From: Dichomitus squalens LYAD-421 SS1
Lineage: Eukaryota; Basidiomycota; Agaricomycetes; Polyporales; Polyporaceae
Reading direction: 5' to 3'
DNA: 64,000 bases
Assembly (NCBI RefSeq): GCF_000275845.1
Contig: NW_006766904.1
Location: 399,890-463,889 of the forward strand
The notes below the pieces were generated by a model. The model was not told where the DNA came from. It saw nothing but the letters and a program-made list of their open reading frames with translations, and ran no database searches. The position numbers were made by a program, and so were the translations under genes. Within the stretch, counting starts at the first letter, position 1. Each line of letters begins with the position of its first letter. This document shows, one piece after another, positions 13,839 through 25,628 of this stretch.

Positions 13839-14186
13839 AGCGCCTCTGTAAGCTGTTGCGCCTGTGCGTGCTGTGATACTCTTTATTGAGCGAGCTTCAT
13901 CATACAAATACATGACGTGCGTAGCCTCCATATCCTCCTGAGGGCAGCCTTGACTTCCAGCAGCCAGTGATCGCCGAATGATACCTTGAGTGCGCGTACG
14001 CAAGGGCGCATAAGCGAATGGGTGCCCAACTAGTACTCACGTCCTATCGGTCGGATCGCAGATCGTGGCACACAGCTGGGCCACGCTCGCAAGAAGATGC
14101 GTACGTGCTTCAAACAACGCTAGGGCTTACTTTAAATTGTTCAAGCGGTATTGGAGCTCTGCTAATTGGCGGCTAGACGGACTTGG
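13839..14186. other. Intergenic region
   Basis: Nothing recognised. Confidence 0.5.
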
Positions 14187-15600
14187 TCAGAACGGGAATA
14201 GCAGCGAGACAGGTGCTGGAAGGATACGTGCCGAAGCTCCGGAAGCTCTTGTTCGACGCGTTGAAGTCGTACTGCGAGTTCGATGAACGCCACAGTGGCG
14301 TGCGGGCCACCCGGGTCCGGTGCGGAAGTCCATGTCCCCTGTGCAAAGGTGAGTATATGCGCGGTTACAGGCGGACAAGGCCCTTACATATGTTGGTGAG
14401 AGAGTTGGGTAATGAGTGCGATAGTCCAGAGAGGAAGAAAATTGCTGGGAAGGCGGGTATGGCAGGGGAATGTTGGGCGGAAGTAGATATTCCCAAGGTT
14501 GGGCGATGCGCGGGGGTCCGTAGTCGTACCAGAGATGTGAGGTTGTCGGGAGAGGAATACAAGAGCTATACGGAGTCATATGCGAGTGCGAGCGAGAGGC
14601 GTATGGGTCGCGAGAGCGCGTCCTAGGATATACCGACTGAGAGCGAGAGTGAGAGCGAGAACGGGAGCGAGTTGGAGAGCCAGAGCGCAACTGTGATCGA
14701 GATGAAGAGGATTCATGATTACGTTGCTGAGAGCGTTCAGGTGGTGTGAGGTCCGGAAGGTCTCCGTGCCGCCTCGGGTGACGCATCCGCTCGATGACCG
14801 CCGTTGCATGTTTGGGCTCCTCCGAGGTCGGCTTAGGGAGCGACCCTGCCGCGCCATGCGTCCCCGATTCGGGCTCCTCGACTGACGAGTGTTCAGTGCC
14901 CACGGGAGGCTGTGGGATGTATTCACGGGGGTCGGCCTGGACTGGCTGAGACCCTGGTGGCTCCAGCTCGGCGTTCTAGAGAGGTAATATTCACACGATA
15001 TCAGCTCAAATGTGGAGAATTGCACACGCCGATGGAAAATGCGATGATGTGCCACACGTGTGCGCACGAGCTCCATTACAAGGAGCTCCAATTCTTCATC
15101 GAGATGAAAGCGACAGCGTCTTGTACATCGCCTAGCATACATACATGCGCCTGCTCATGAGCAGGCGCATTGCGTGGCTCTCATGTGCCATATATGTATG
15201 CGCTGAGTCCGGCTTTTGGATCAGATAGGGGCACAACTCACACCGCTAGCCCCCTGTAGATCTGCGCCTGCGTGTGTACCGGCAGAGGAAGACGAGCCTG
15301 CGACGCGTTGTTGCCCCTAGAGATACACCGGAGTCAATCTAGAATGATTCATTAGAGAAATCGAACAATAAGACAACCTACCCGCCTCTGTGTCCTGTGG
15401 CGCTTGGTGCTACGCGTGTGCGTGAACTGAATTCCTGTCGGTTCCGCCGAATCACTGGCCCCGAGTGCAAGTCGCAAGGCCTGTAGGAGTGGCAGGTTAC
15501 GGTAGTGGGCGTGGTTGTAGTACGTCGTCCGCGAAACTTGGCGCCTCTGGCTTCGGCAGTACTGTCGACAGTCGCAATAGAACTCTTTCTTAGGTGGCAT
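14187..15600 (-). CDS. Possible split gene with Cys/His-rich N-terminus, transposon-associated type
   Basis: Tentative. On the minus strand a first exon from 15600 reads MPPKKEFYCDCRQYCRSQRRQ and then VSRTTYYNHAHYR, ending at a donor near 15382. This is a Cys/His pattern like the N-terminal ORFs of some Agaricomycete DNA transposons (family memory, not verified). Downstream minus-strand pieces look spliced: 15316-15244 (Gly/Ser/Ala-rich), 15131-15080 (DVQDAVAFISMKNWS) and a last long frame 14984-14187. The last frame is rich in Arg-Ser dipeptides (SRSRSHSRSQS), then Pro/Tyr-rich. I could not make every junction agree in phase, so exon borders are unsure; it may be a remnant. Confidence 0.35.
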
Positions 15601-16200
15601 TGCGACACCGTCGCAAGGCTGGCGGCAAGGTGAGTATAAGCTGATTTTGGGGTTGCTGGCTTGACGGTTGGGAGGTAGGTCCGCTGGCGAGCAGAGACCT
15701 TGAGCAGCTGAGGGAGAACACAACATGCAATGCGTGATAAGATACACTTCATTGATGGAGAGCCAGAGACAGCTTGAGGCTACTACGTCATGTCATATAT
15801 GCTAGAGACATTCACGTCCGATCGGATGACGATGAGACGTCAATTGGGCGCTAAGACCTGTTGCACCCAGCGCTTTCCGCTCACAGCCACCATGCCTACC
15901 TACGCAACAACACTGCCCGTTGCCTAATCGGGATGTGTGCTGCAACACGTCTCTCCGAAGGGCCTTGTCTATGTACTGGACGCGAGAATTTCATTGCCCT
16001 TGCATGCCCGACCAAGGGAGGTCGCTCGTCCTCGTGAGACCGTGTAACACGTTGCTCACTCGTTCGGTGCCACACCTACTGCGATCTCTGTACAAGCTGT
16101 GTTTCAAACCGTGCTGTAGCAATGTTCCGAATTTAAGGGGGTATGGGTCCGAGGATTCATGTGCGCTTTCTATTCTTGGTCTCCCGCTATCTCGTCCACC
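15601..16200. other. Intergenic region
   Basis: No gene recognised; contains the presumed leader of the next F-box gene. Confidence 0.5.
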
Positions 16201-17733
16201 ATGCACACGCTGCCTGTGGTGGATGACGTGCTCGCCCAGATATTCTCTCACCTGGATCCCAGTCGGTCCACGTCCCCTAAAAAAGATGAGCTGCTTCGAG
16301 CAACCTTGGCTTCGTCTGCCAGGAGCTCCAAGGGACTCACCGTACACGCAATCAAGTTCTTGTGGAGAAGGCTACCCAGCGAGCGCCCGTTAACAAATCT
16401 CCTTTCCACTCTCGGGCTTGTGCAATGTGAGCCGGATGAATGTGAGCTGCTGATACTGGTGAGTTGTTTTCGGTGCCCATTGTGACTGTGATTGACGTCG
16501 TAATGGCCCTACCCTAACTAGACTCAGAGGCAGGAACCTCACGCTCACTTATCATGGCGTCGCTTCCTCGACTACGCATCACACGTTCGGGAAGTCACTC
16601 TGCACCCACTAGAGACTCCTGCCGCCTCCACTCTATGACGAGACGTGTGGTCTCTTATGAATCATCCCATTCTTCCTCGACTCCACTCGGTGACTCTCGA
16701 CGGCTTATTAACCAGGCAGTCGCCCAGGAACCAGGACTCCTTCCACCTAATTTCTCCTCACGTTCGCGAGCTTTCTTTCTTGATCACCAGCAAAGGCCGC
16801 AGACTTGTCCCCGGAACGGACCATCTGATGGATAGCCTCCTTTCCGACGTATGCGCTGCATGCCCCCAGCTACAGACACTCCGAATTCGCTACACCCGCT
16901 TCTCCTCAGAAGTGCTGAAATCTTGCCTTCCTCATGTGCGTCGCTTGGAGATCGCTGGGGCCAAAATGCAGAAAGAGTTCGACGCATTCGCGAACCTCCC
17001 TGCTCTCCAACACCTCTCTTTGTCACTCGATGGACCCTGGGGTCGTCCCCTCGTGTTTCCGACCTTGCAGAGTCTCGCGGTGAAGGGAGATTCCGTGAGC
17101 ATTCCTACCTTGCTCAAGCACGCGATCATGCCGCAACTGCGCTCCATCTCCCTTTCTGCGTTATGGATAACGCTGGATCTGCCTTTCGCCAATGAAATAG
17201 CACGCCAACACACCGGCCCGCTAGCGTCTAACTGCCCTGCGTTGACGAGCGTGTCCATGCACTTCCGGCCCATGGGCTTTCGCGTCGGGCATGACCCCAT
17301 CCCCATTTATTTCCCTATCTCGGGCGAAGCCCTCACAGAGATCATCGAGCCTCTCCTGACGCTCCGCGACCTTTGCAGCCTCTCCTTGATCATGGAAAAG
17401 ATCGACCTGGACCACTCCTCGTCGCTCTTTCTCGACATGGCACGGTCTTGGCCGTATCTCGAGGAGCTCCACATCGAGCTGAATGAGGTGAAGGTGGCGC
17501 GGGCGGACGTCTATTCCATCGACCATTTCGCTGATCACTGTCCACGTCTTCGCAGACTTCGTATGCCTGCCTTGGACGTTACCCCGGAGGGCCTTGCGAG
17601 GCTTGAGGATTTCGCCGCCCCGGAGCAGCATGCCTTGCAGTATTTTGCGGTGCCAACGATTATGGTTCGAGGACATGAGGCGTTTTGCAAATCAAGATTG
17701 CGATTGGGAAAGTTTTCCCGAAGGCATACATAG
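16201..17733 (+). pseudogene. F-box gene, tandem array copy 4, with one in-frame TGA
   Basis: Exon 1 16201-16458 (MHTLPVVDDVLAQIFSHLDPS ... LWRRLPSERPL, an F-box plus the array's signature). A 63-bp intron leads in phase to 16522. The second exon begins QRQEPHAHLSWRRFLDYASHVREVTLHPL and meets a TGA at 16636-16638; the same frame then runs open to 17733 with clear array homology (RDVWSLMNHPILPRLHSVTLDG and further leucine-rich repeats). In the paralog at 18.2 kb the aligned codon is TGG (AIWKDIASL), so a single G-to-A change explains the stop. Everything else looks intact, so this is a very young pseudogene, a sequencing error, or a truncated F-box protein of about 124 residues. Confidence 0.75.
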
Positions 17734-18190
17734 AATTTCGCACGTAATCACCACGTATACATTGCAATAGGGGTATGGTAGCTATACGCACGCGCCGCGC
17801 AACTTCTCGTCAGCCGTGGGTACTTGCGTCGTCTATCTTGAGACCTCGTCGGCGGAACCGACTGCTAGTGTACGTCTAGCATAGTCCAGCATGCCTGCCA
17901 GTGCGGGCGCGCGATTTAAAGTGTAATCATTCGAACGTGGCGAAACGATTACCGTTGGCGCAAAGTACCCAGGTAGCTAAGTACTCCAGTGGTCCTGGTA
18001 CCTTGATGGTCGGTTTCGGTTGAAGTCACATATTTACATAGTTAGGACTCGGGATGCGCCGGAGAGGCGTTTGTTTGGGCGCCTTGGACTGCAGATATCT
18101 GACTCCCAGAACTTGAACAAGCTTTCAAGCTCCCCATCACATAGATCATCTACCCTCTCGTGCCAGTTCGGCGCTCAGCCTTGGTATGCC
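17734..18190. other. Intergenic region
   Basis: Nothing recognised apart from a stretch just before 18190 that is also present upstream of the F-box fragment near 27.95 kb (minus strand), showing that the duplicated unit included leader sequence. Confidence 0.5.
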
Positions 18191-19930
18191 ATGGACGACA
18201 TCATATACCAAGTATTTGAACAGCTGCATGTCAGTGTAGACATTGACTCTGCCCAAGACGAGGTTCGAGACGCGATCCACTGTCGCCAAGCACTAGCACG
18301 CTTAGCTCGGTCCTGCAGAGCGTTCACTCATCCGGCTTTGAAAGTCCTATGGAGATGTCTACCTAGCGACCAGCCTTTACTTGAGCTGCTGTGCACCCTC
18401 GCCATTGCGCATTACTCGTTGGATGCTTCCACCGCCTACAACTACCTGGTTGATCCCGAGTATAAGGCCATTTATGTTCCTGTGAGTGAAAGAATCGTCT
18501 GACAGAAGTGTCCGTATTGACATCTACATCTATAACAGCGCCTGAGCGTACAGCAGGATGTAAGAGCACATCCTCAGTGGGAACGCTTTTCTCAGCATGC
18601 CTCCTACGTTCGCAAGATCAACTTAGACCCCTTCCAATCACTAGCACGGTCAGCGATATGGAAAGACATAGCGTCCTTGATAGGCGGCATCCACGTACTA
18701 CCTCAACTCCACACGGTCTACGTGGGTGAACAAGTCTTCCCCCGGCGTAGTCGCGCTCTCTCTTCTGCCAATCTTGGATGTCTCTCTCTTATCCATCCAT
18801 CTGTACGAGAGATTCAACTGCGGTACTCTCAATGGGATCACGCAGACACACGGAAGCGCGTGATGGCTCAAATTGTCACCGCAGCTCCCAACTTGGAATG
18901 CTTCCACAGTCGGTACTCTCCGGCGGGCCTCGGCCACCCCGGACTTCTGACCTACTTTCCGCACCTGCGCGACATCACGATTGACACCAAAATCCACTCT
19001 GGCGACTTGCAGGATCTTGCCAGACTTCCTGTTCTGCGGGATTTATGTATTGTTGTAACCTCACTTTGTAGCTGCGGCATCGTCTCCCCTTCCCTAACTC
19101 ATCGCTGCGTGGAACGCCCCTGGAAATCCAACGGCGGACCCTTTGAAAGCGCACTTGCTCCGCAGCTGCGATCGCTCTCCATACACACACTACTGGAGAA
19201 TACCCTGCTTGTGGCAGACGCGTCCCGACTCCTACACCGCATATCCGCAGCTCATACAATGCTTGAGAAGCTATCCCTCTACGTCCACCTGTCCTGGGCC
19301 AGTGACCCTGCGCCAAGCCCGAACGCACCGGTCGGCGCGGCGCGGCTGGCGGCCATCGCTGAGCCTCTGCTCTCCCTACGCGCACTTCGCAGTGTGTCGC
19401 TGCGTTTTGAGGGCTATGACCTCGAATACGCGTCGCAGGATGTGCAGGCCTTCTCTGCAGCCTGGCCTCGTCTTGAGGAGCTCAATCTGGACTTCCGCGT
19501 CGTTCAAGGGCCCCGCGCGGGGATGGATGCACTCGCGCACTTCGCGCGCAACTGTCCTCGTCTGCGCGGTCTGCGTCTACCAGGGGTGGACGTAGTGGAG
19601 AATACGCTCGCGGCAGCGGATGCTGTTGCGACCCCACATGCGACCCTCTACGAGCTCGCACCGCGTGAAGCGCCAGATTACGGTGGCAGGGAACATGCAG
19701 GGAATCTGCGTATTCCACGCATATTACCCACGGATTCCCCAGTAAATTCCCCCTTGGTGGGAATCTGCTGGGAACATGCACATCCTCTCCAGATTCCCTC
19801 AACATCCCCAACCGCTTCTGCAGATTTCAATTGCAAGGGGGACTTGCCTGCCCAAAATCACTTATCCGACCGCGATGACGTCGTCGCATGGTCCGATATC
19901 GACCTGCCATTGTATCTATTCACATCTTGA
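18191..19930 (+). CDS. F-box protein, tandem array copy 5, with divergent C-terminal tail
   Basis: Exons 18191-18481 and 18539-19930, phase 0 junction over a 57-bp intron (560 residues). F-box: MDDIIYQVFEQLHVSVD, then QALARLARSCRAFTHPALKVLWRCLPSDQPL. Leucine-rich repeats follow through ARNCPRLRGLRLPG. In the intact relative the protein then ends with a GVFPLAASAF-type block. Here that block is absent and the last 90 or so residues come from DNA rich in GGGAACATG / TTCCC words, resembling non-coding sequence at 21.03-21.16 kb. The tail therefore looks acquired from repetitive DNA after loss of the original 3' end. The start at 18191 is chosen next to the F-box; upstream in-frame ATGs exist from 18020. 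Confidence 0.72.
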
Positions 19931-20114
19931 CTTCGTACTTCTTGCATCCCCTCTGTATGCCTATCTCCCCCTTAAGTGGTACGTACTGACCATTGACTCT
20001 CGGATGACAGGCAGGTGTTCTCTCATACGGGCATATGTTGATTAGGACAATAGTACGTCTCTAGTGTTGCGTGTGAAGTAGTATAAGTCTGATGGCATCT
20101 AGCAGGTTGTCCCA

Positions 20115-20720
20115 NNNNNNNNNNNNNNNNNNNNNNNNNNNNNNNNNNNNNNNNNNNNNNNNNNNNNNNNNNNNNNNNNNNNNNNNNNNNNNNNNNNNNN
20201 NNNNNNNNNNNNNNNNNNNNNNNNNNNNNNNNNNNNNNNNNNNNNNNNNNNNNNNNNNNNNNNNNNNNNNNNNNNNNNNNNNNNNNNNNNNNNNNNNNNN
20301 NNNNNNNNNNNNNNNNNNNNNNNNNNNNNNNNNNNNNNNNNNNNNNNNNNNNNNNNNNNNNNNNNNNNNNNNNNNNNNNNNNNNNNNNNNNNNNNNNNNN
20401 NNNNNNNNNNNNNNNNNNNNNNNNNNNNNNNNNNNNNNNNNNNNNNNNNNNNNNNNNNNNNNNNNNNNNNNNNNNNNNNNNNNNNNNNNNNNNNNNNNNN
20501 NNNNNNNNNNNNNNNNNNNNNNNNNNNNNNNNNNNNNNNNNNNNNNNNNNNNNNNNNNNNNNNNNNNNNNNNNNNNNNNNNNNNNNNNNNNNNNNNNNNN
20601 NNNNNNNNNNNNNNNNNNNNNNNNNNNNNNNNNNNNNNNNNNNNNNNNNNNNNNNNNNNNNNNNNNNNNNNNNNNNNNNNNNNNNNNNNNNNNNNNNNNN
20701 NNNNNNNNNNNNNNNNNNNN
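20115..20720. other. Assembly gap (606 N)
   Basis: A run of N. Frames reported across it are meaningless. Confidence 1.
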
Positions 20721-21456
20721 TCTCAGGCTGTGTCTGATGTCCAATTGTAAGTAGGTGTCACTGCGCTGGCGGCTATGGGTACAAGTTGATTAGGTTAGGG
20801 TTGATTGGGCCGGTCTGTATGATATATAGAGAAGTCTAGACGTAGCGTAGAAGAGTCGCCGTTTGAATATATTCATTTCGATCTAATTCATTCTGGCTGC
20901 CAATATCGGGAGGAATACTAGGTGCCAAGCCGGGCACCAAGAATGGATATGAATAATAAGCTACAAAGTCGTATATCCTATTTGATCCCATGTTACACAG
21001 GGTGCGGAATGTCTAAGTAATATGTGGGGAACATGGTCGGAATGTGAGCGGAAGGCAGTTAATACCACGACATCCTCTAAACCTGCGGAATGTGGTGGGA
21101 ACAAGCTGGGAATGTGGCGGTAATGTGCTCATCCTCTCCGTGTTCCCCAACCTCCGTAATCTGGCGCTTCACGCGGTGTCGTCATTCCACATGTGGTTTT
21201 CCAAGGGACAGATGAGGAGAGATTCTGCGGAGATGTGGGCATACATTGCACGGCAGTTCCCGAGGGCCGTTGAACGCTCTAAGATCGACACGGGAAACGA
21301 TGGTGACGGGTTGTCCGGTTTTGGGCCCGCTTTATAATTGTCATTTGATATGTCGCTTGTGCTAACCATGGACGTCTCCCGTGCTTACCAGGATAGTATC
21401 AGGCTTCAGTGTCAAGGGGCTCAAGAGCGGATAAATCTTGCTTGCGTCCGTAAACG
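20721..21456. other. Intergenic, repetitive
   Basis: AT-richer DNA, then a stretch at about 21026-21160 with repeated GGAATGTGG / GGGAACA words related to the 3' tail of the F-box gene at 18.2 kb. A short frame after it (LSVFPNLRNLALH...) has a leucine-rich-repeat look and may be another gene scrap. Confidence 0.4.
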
Positions 21457-21812
21457 ACATCAGTAAACCGTGCATAAGCTTAATGGCTTAGCGCCTTGAG
21501 CCACTTAGCTCTCCCACGCCATATCTTCGAGCTGCTCACCCTCAACTCCGTACAGCGTGTCAATGATGGAGCGGAGCAGAGTGAGAGACCAAGAGAGACC
21601 AGTTGGAGCGTGTACAGACATTGTGACAGAGGCCGGTGCACGCGATGACGGTGTAGAACGTATTCGCATTCGCCCATCTTAATCGTCTTAATGCGTCTTA
21701 ATTGAGCATCTTAATTCTTACGTCTTATACGATCTTAAAGCCATCTTAAGCGTCTTAACGCCCTTAAAGGCGAGTTTAAGGGGCATTAAGTGATTCCCAG
21801 GTTTCCTGATGG
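21457..21812 (+). mobile_element. MITE-like element, copy 1
   Basis: About 356 bp, starting ACATCAGTAAACCGTGC and ending GGTTTCCTGATGG. It aligns along its whole length with a second copy at 37760-38106. Both contain the block TAATGGCTTAGCGCCTT and a subterminal run of CTTAAT words, and end in imperfect inverted repeats of ATCAGTAAAC. No coding capacity is visible, so it is non-autonomous. No clear target duplication is seen here, in keeping with an older insertion. Confidence 0.8.
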
Positions 21813-22289
21813 AGGACACGCGCAAGTGTACAAATTTGAACCCAGTGAGAGTCACATCACTCATGGCCGGTTGACCGCCGACGGCCGCCTTCTTACTATG
21901 GCGGCAAGACGAGGTTATGGCCACGCGCTGCGAGACACGGGTTGCGATCATGTTGCGCAATGTCAACCTACGCTCATAGAGAAAACCAACTAGCGCCAAT
22001 GGGATCTCTCTTTACCCCTGCGTGTTGAGGCGGCTCACAGCGAAACGGTTGATACCCACAACATTGCCTGCTCTCTAGCATATGTTTAATCTCATGCAAG
22101 TGACATGGAACAAATAGCATACACGACCGTGAAATAGAGTGTGATGACAATGTAACCAGTCGTCATTCACAACGTGCTTAAAAGTCCGCAAATTCGCAAA
22201 GTGACGGGTATAACAGTATGACAGGGATCCTCAATAAAAACAGACAACAGGACAACGAACGGATTTAAATCTAAGTCCTAGCCGCAACG
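21813..22289. other. Intergenic region
   Basis: Nothing recognised. Confidence 0.5.
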
Positions 22290-23990
22290 CTACATAAGCG
22301 TCGAGTTACGTATAGTCGAAGTGTGCAACGACTTCAGTTCTATGCGCCGCCTCGTCAACTGCAGCTCATGCTGGTGGTGCTCGACCTTCTTATTCAACCT
22401 GCGCCGCTCGTCCTCCAGGTTATCTTGCACTCGCTGGAGTGCCCGATGGCTTGGATCTGTGTGGAACATGGACAGAGCCATAGAGCGTGACTTGCTGCGA
22501 AGGTACTCCTTCTCGTCCATGTACTGCGCAGGCCATCCGGCGTACACGCCGTCCGGCTCTGCGATCTCGCCCGACGTCAAGAGCGTGTGTTCGAGAAGCA
22601 TGGAACAGGATTCCATAGATGCTCCCGAAAGTAGGCGAGAACCCAATCGCAACGCACAACTGTTAATGGTGGGATTAGCACGTTTCGACCATTGGCGGGG
22701 CAAAACGAACTCACCCAGGGCCAATTTTTCAACGCATTCAAAGCCAAATCCCCGCGGGGGTTGATGTGAGCGACAACTGAGCAATTATCGAGCGCGACAT
22801 TGTCGCCCAAGTCGACAAGGTCAGGCTCGGCCATCAAGCCCGTACGGCCTCCCGCGAAGACCGAGACGTTCTTGCCAATCTTCGCACCCATGGCGCGGTA
22901 GAATCAGACGATGTACGCGGATCCGCTGATAGCGCCAAGGACAGCGCCATCACCATACCCTCGCTATAGAGGCTTCGCGAGGACGAGATGGAGTTGCCAG
23001 CGCTGGCAGTACGAACCTTTGTCCCAGTCGTAGCTACCGGGAGCCCGGCGACCAATGACGATCCACTTCATGACGACGACCCAGAGGATGACAACGACCG
23101 CCTGGAGAACAAGGGTCAAGATAAACCAGCATGCTATCAGGCCAAATATGACAAAGGTTTGCTGAGGGCCCGAGGCGAGGAGGTCTAGCCGAGGAAGATG
23201 TATACGAAGCTGGTTGAGGACCTGGGTGCCGACGACGGCGGCGATCGACCAATATCCTGCGCCGATGATGGCGAGGAGGGTGTGGATGCTAACAAGGCGC
23301 GCTTGTAGAAAGCGCGACCGAAGGGCGTAATCGTCGGACTGTCGTCGTGGGTCGCCTCCTTACTTCCGCTCTTAAAACAGACCGCTTCACCGCCCTCTGA
23401 CCCCATCCAGACGGTGCCGTCCGCGTATGTCATATCCCTCTTTGCGAGCGCGCCGGAGCCCATGATTGCACGTTTGCCCACGGACACACCAGCAAGGAGG
23501 ACGACACGGTCAGCGATCATGGCACCCGACTTCACGACGATCCTGCCCGAGCCATGGGCGTCCGTAGTGAACGCTTCGGACCGGGACCCGAATACGACGT
23601 CGTCGCCAACTTCGAGAAGCTCTGGATCCGGATAGTATACCCCCGACCCGGGCCAGTACACGCGCTTCCCGATTTTCGCGCCCATGCATCGCCAGATGAT
23701 TGAAGTCGTGTCGTAGTGCGAACCGATAACATCGAACGCACACTTCATAGCATACTGATTGAGGAGATGTTGGTTGATGAAACGGCGGGTAAGACCACTG
23801 CGAAGCGTCCGCAGCACGGCCCTCGCTGTTGAGACCCATGATGCGCTTGACGATAATGCCGATGACCAGCTGGAGAATTGGCGGAAGGATCACTCAGATG
23901 ATACGGGCAAAGGCGTGCCATGCGACCCGTCTCGGTAACGAGAACCAAACGATAACGCGCTCGGCCGAGTTGAGATCGCCTTAGGGGCCA
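22290..23990 (-). pseudogene. C-terminal remnant of an NRPS-like adenylate-forming enzyme (membrane and beta-helix region)
   Basis: The minus strand encodes, in broken frames, the C-terminal half of fungal NRPS-like proteins that end in membrane segments and two left-handed beta-helix (hexapeptide acyltransferase-like) domains. Blocks in order: WFSLPRRVAWHAFARII then TGA; VIGIIVKRIMGLNSEG; the helix block MGAKIGKRVYWPGSGVYYPDPELLEVG; TITPFGRAFYK; a membrane block around FVIFGLIACWFILTLVLQ; and a second helix block MGAKIGKNVSVFAGGRTGLMAEPD. The end, LGSRLLSGASMESCSMLLEHTLLTSGEI, follows a normal intron. Damage: a stop for an expected Tyr at 22964-22966, a TGA for an expected Trp at 22904-22906, another stop near the start, and frameshifts near 23.3 and 23.8 kb. 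No adenylation domain lies upstream, so the copy is also 5'-truncated. Confidence 0.8.
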
Positions 23991-25556
23991 GGTTGTGAAA
24001 CGAGGAGGTAGAGGGCGGCCCTCCGAATTGTGGCGAAATTGGGCCTACTCTGACCATCTCTACCATTCCTGAAGCAGAGATGGCGTATATATGCTGCCTG
24101 CGATCGTCCGCCGTATTGCTAAGCGACTTTCAAAGCCGTATCCTGCGCGACTTGTGGAAGTCGTTCCGGTCTTATGTCGCTGACTTGAGTCCTCCCAAGG
24201 TTAGCTAGCTGCCGACTGATAGACTGCCGATACAATGCCGCCTGGGGTAGATTTGTTCCTCCGTGTCGTTGCATTCGAGATGTGCGTCCTATAGGCTGAT
24301 CTAGCAAAGACAGTGAATACGTGAACTCATGTCTAGGACTTGTTCAACATTTGACCACGCAAACGCACCTCCCACCAGTTTGTCAATCAATGATCGGGCC
24401 CGGGAACCTTCACGTTGCGACAGAGGGCCCGTTTGAAACGGAGGCAAATAGTCGGAGGCGGTCCAAGAAGGGCGAGAGCGGAATCCCGTGCCCGACTCCA
24501 AGCAGGAGAGAGGACGCATAAATGTCTTGCTTCTGCATCTCTAGTGAGTATGCGAATCATTAAGAACAGGTAGGCCATCGCACATAGCAACCGACTGTCG
24601 GAAGAAGAAACCTAGGCTTGTCGCTCCTATTTCAGGCTATCTGGTCCAGGCGGCGGTTCCAAGAGAGGAATGCGCAGTACCGGTCGAGTTAATGGAAAAC
24701 CATGTTGAACTTGAAATTTCAAGTCGCCGCGTTAAGGCTATGAGGCAATGTATCAGTGAGCGATGGCTGGCTTCAATGCTTGCGTCCAGGACCGCGAATA
24801 TATGCACGAAATTCACCCTCGAACAGGCTGCAGACGGAGATCGACCCTCGCGGTAATCGCTTCCATGCCAAATATATAAGCCATATGTGTTCAAAGGGAT
24901 GCAAATGAGAAGCGGAAATCAAAGGCTCAGGGAAGTCAGGCAATGGAGGGGGTGAAAAGTGAGGCTTTTTGATGCGAGTTGCAGGAGGCGGAGGCGGAGG
25001 CGGAGGCGGAGAGAGAACCGTGATCGCAGGGAAGGGATGCGAGCAATGACAATATTCAGCATCGGCATATTCTTGTATGGACAAGGTCAATTAGGGGGAG
25101 CGTAAGTATGTCGGGAGCCCGCCACGCAGCTAGCGCTCAACCACGCCACGAGTCCATCGCCTGCGCCTAATTTCCCGGATCTTTTCGTTTCTTTGCCACA
25201 CCTTTAACGTCTTCTTGCTGGAAACAGTCCCGAGACAAATCCGGCGTGTATATGCGGTCGACAGGGAGCGACGCTGCATCGAGGCCGTCTAGACTGCGCG
25301 CGCGTCGAGCAACGTCGACTAATGCCGTCTCACGGGCCCGTTGGGAAGCCGTCGCCTTTCCGGCCAAAGCACCACATCTACGCAACTAGGCTGTCGTTTA
25401 CGGAGCGAAGCAGCCCTCGAACCCCGCCCTAACGTCAGGGACGCCTTGAATTATGCTCGATGGAAGGTTTCATCGTCGCCACATGACTGGGTTATCAGCT
25501 TCCTTCCATATGGTTGATATCAGCCCCGAGTGTGATCCCGGACATGCCGCACGTCG
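23991..25556. other. Intergenic region
   Basis: No gene recognised. Contains a (GGAGGC)n tract at 24984-25011. Confidence 0.5.
24984..25011. repeat. (GGAGGC)n microsatellite
   Basis: Tandem GGAGGC units; produces a poly-proline frame on the minus strand that I do not regard as a gene. Confidence 0.8.
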
Positions 25557-25564
25557 TATATATT
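25557..25564 (+). promoter_or_regulatory. TATA box of the TIM-barrel glycosidase gene
   Basis: TATATATT about 72 bp before the likely ATG at 25629. Assigned by sequence and spacing only. Confidence 0.4.
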
Positions 25565-25628
25565 GATGGCATACCGAGCTGCGATATGAGCAGGCTGTCG
25601 TCGGTCCTCTAAGTGAAGAGCGGTGCAA

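Noticed and set aside
16201..17733. UGA recoding (selenocysteine or readthrough) in the F-box gene
   Set aside because: The aligned paralog has Trp, agaricomycete fungi are not known for selenoproteins, and other pseudogenes in the window show the same change; a simple nonsense mutation or error is more likely.
20061..20754. Frames running through the first N gap
   Set aside because: N runs translated as X; no real coding evidence.
24773..25090. Poly-proline minus frame
   Set aside because: Produced by the GGAGGC microsatellite; no family features.
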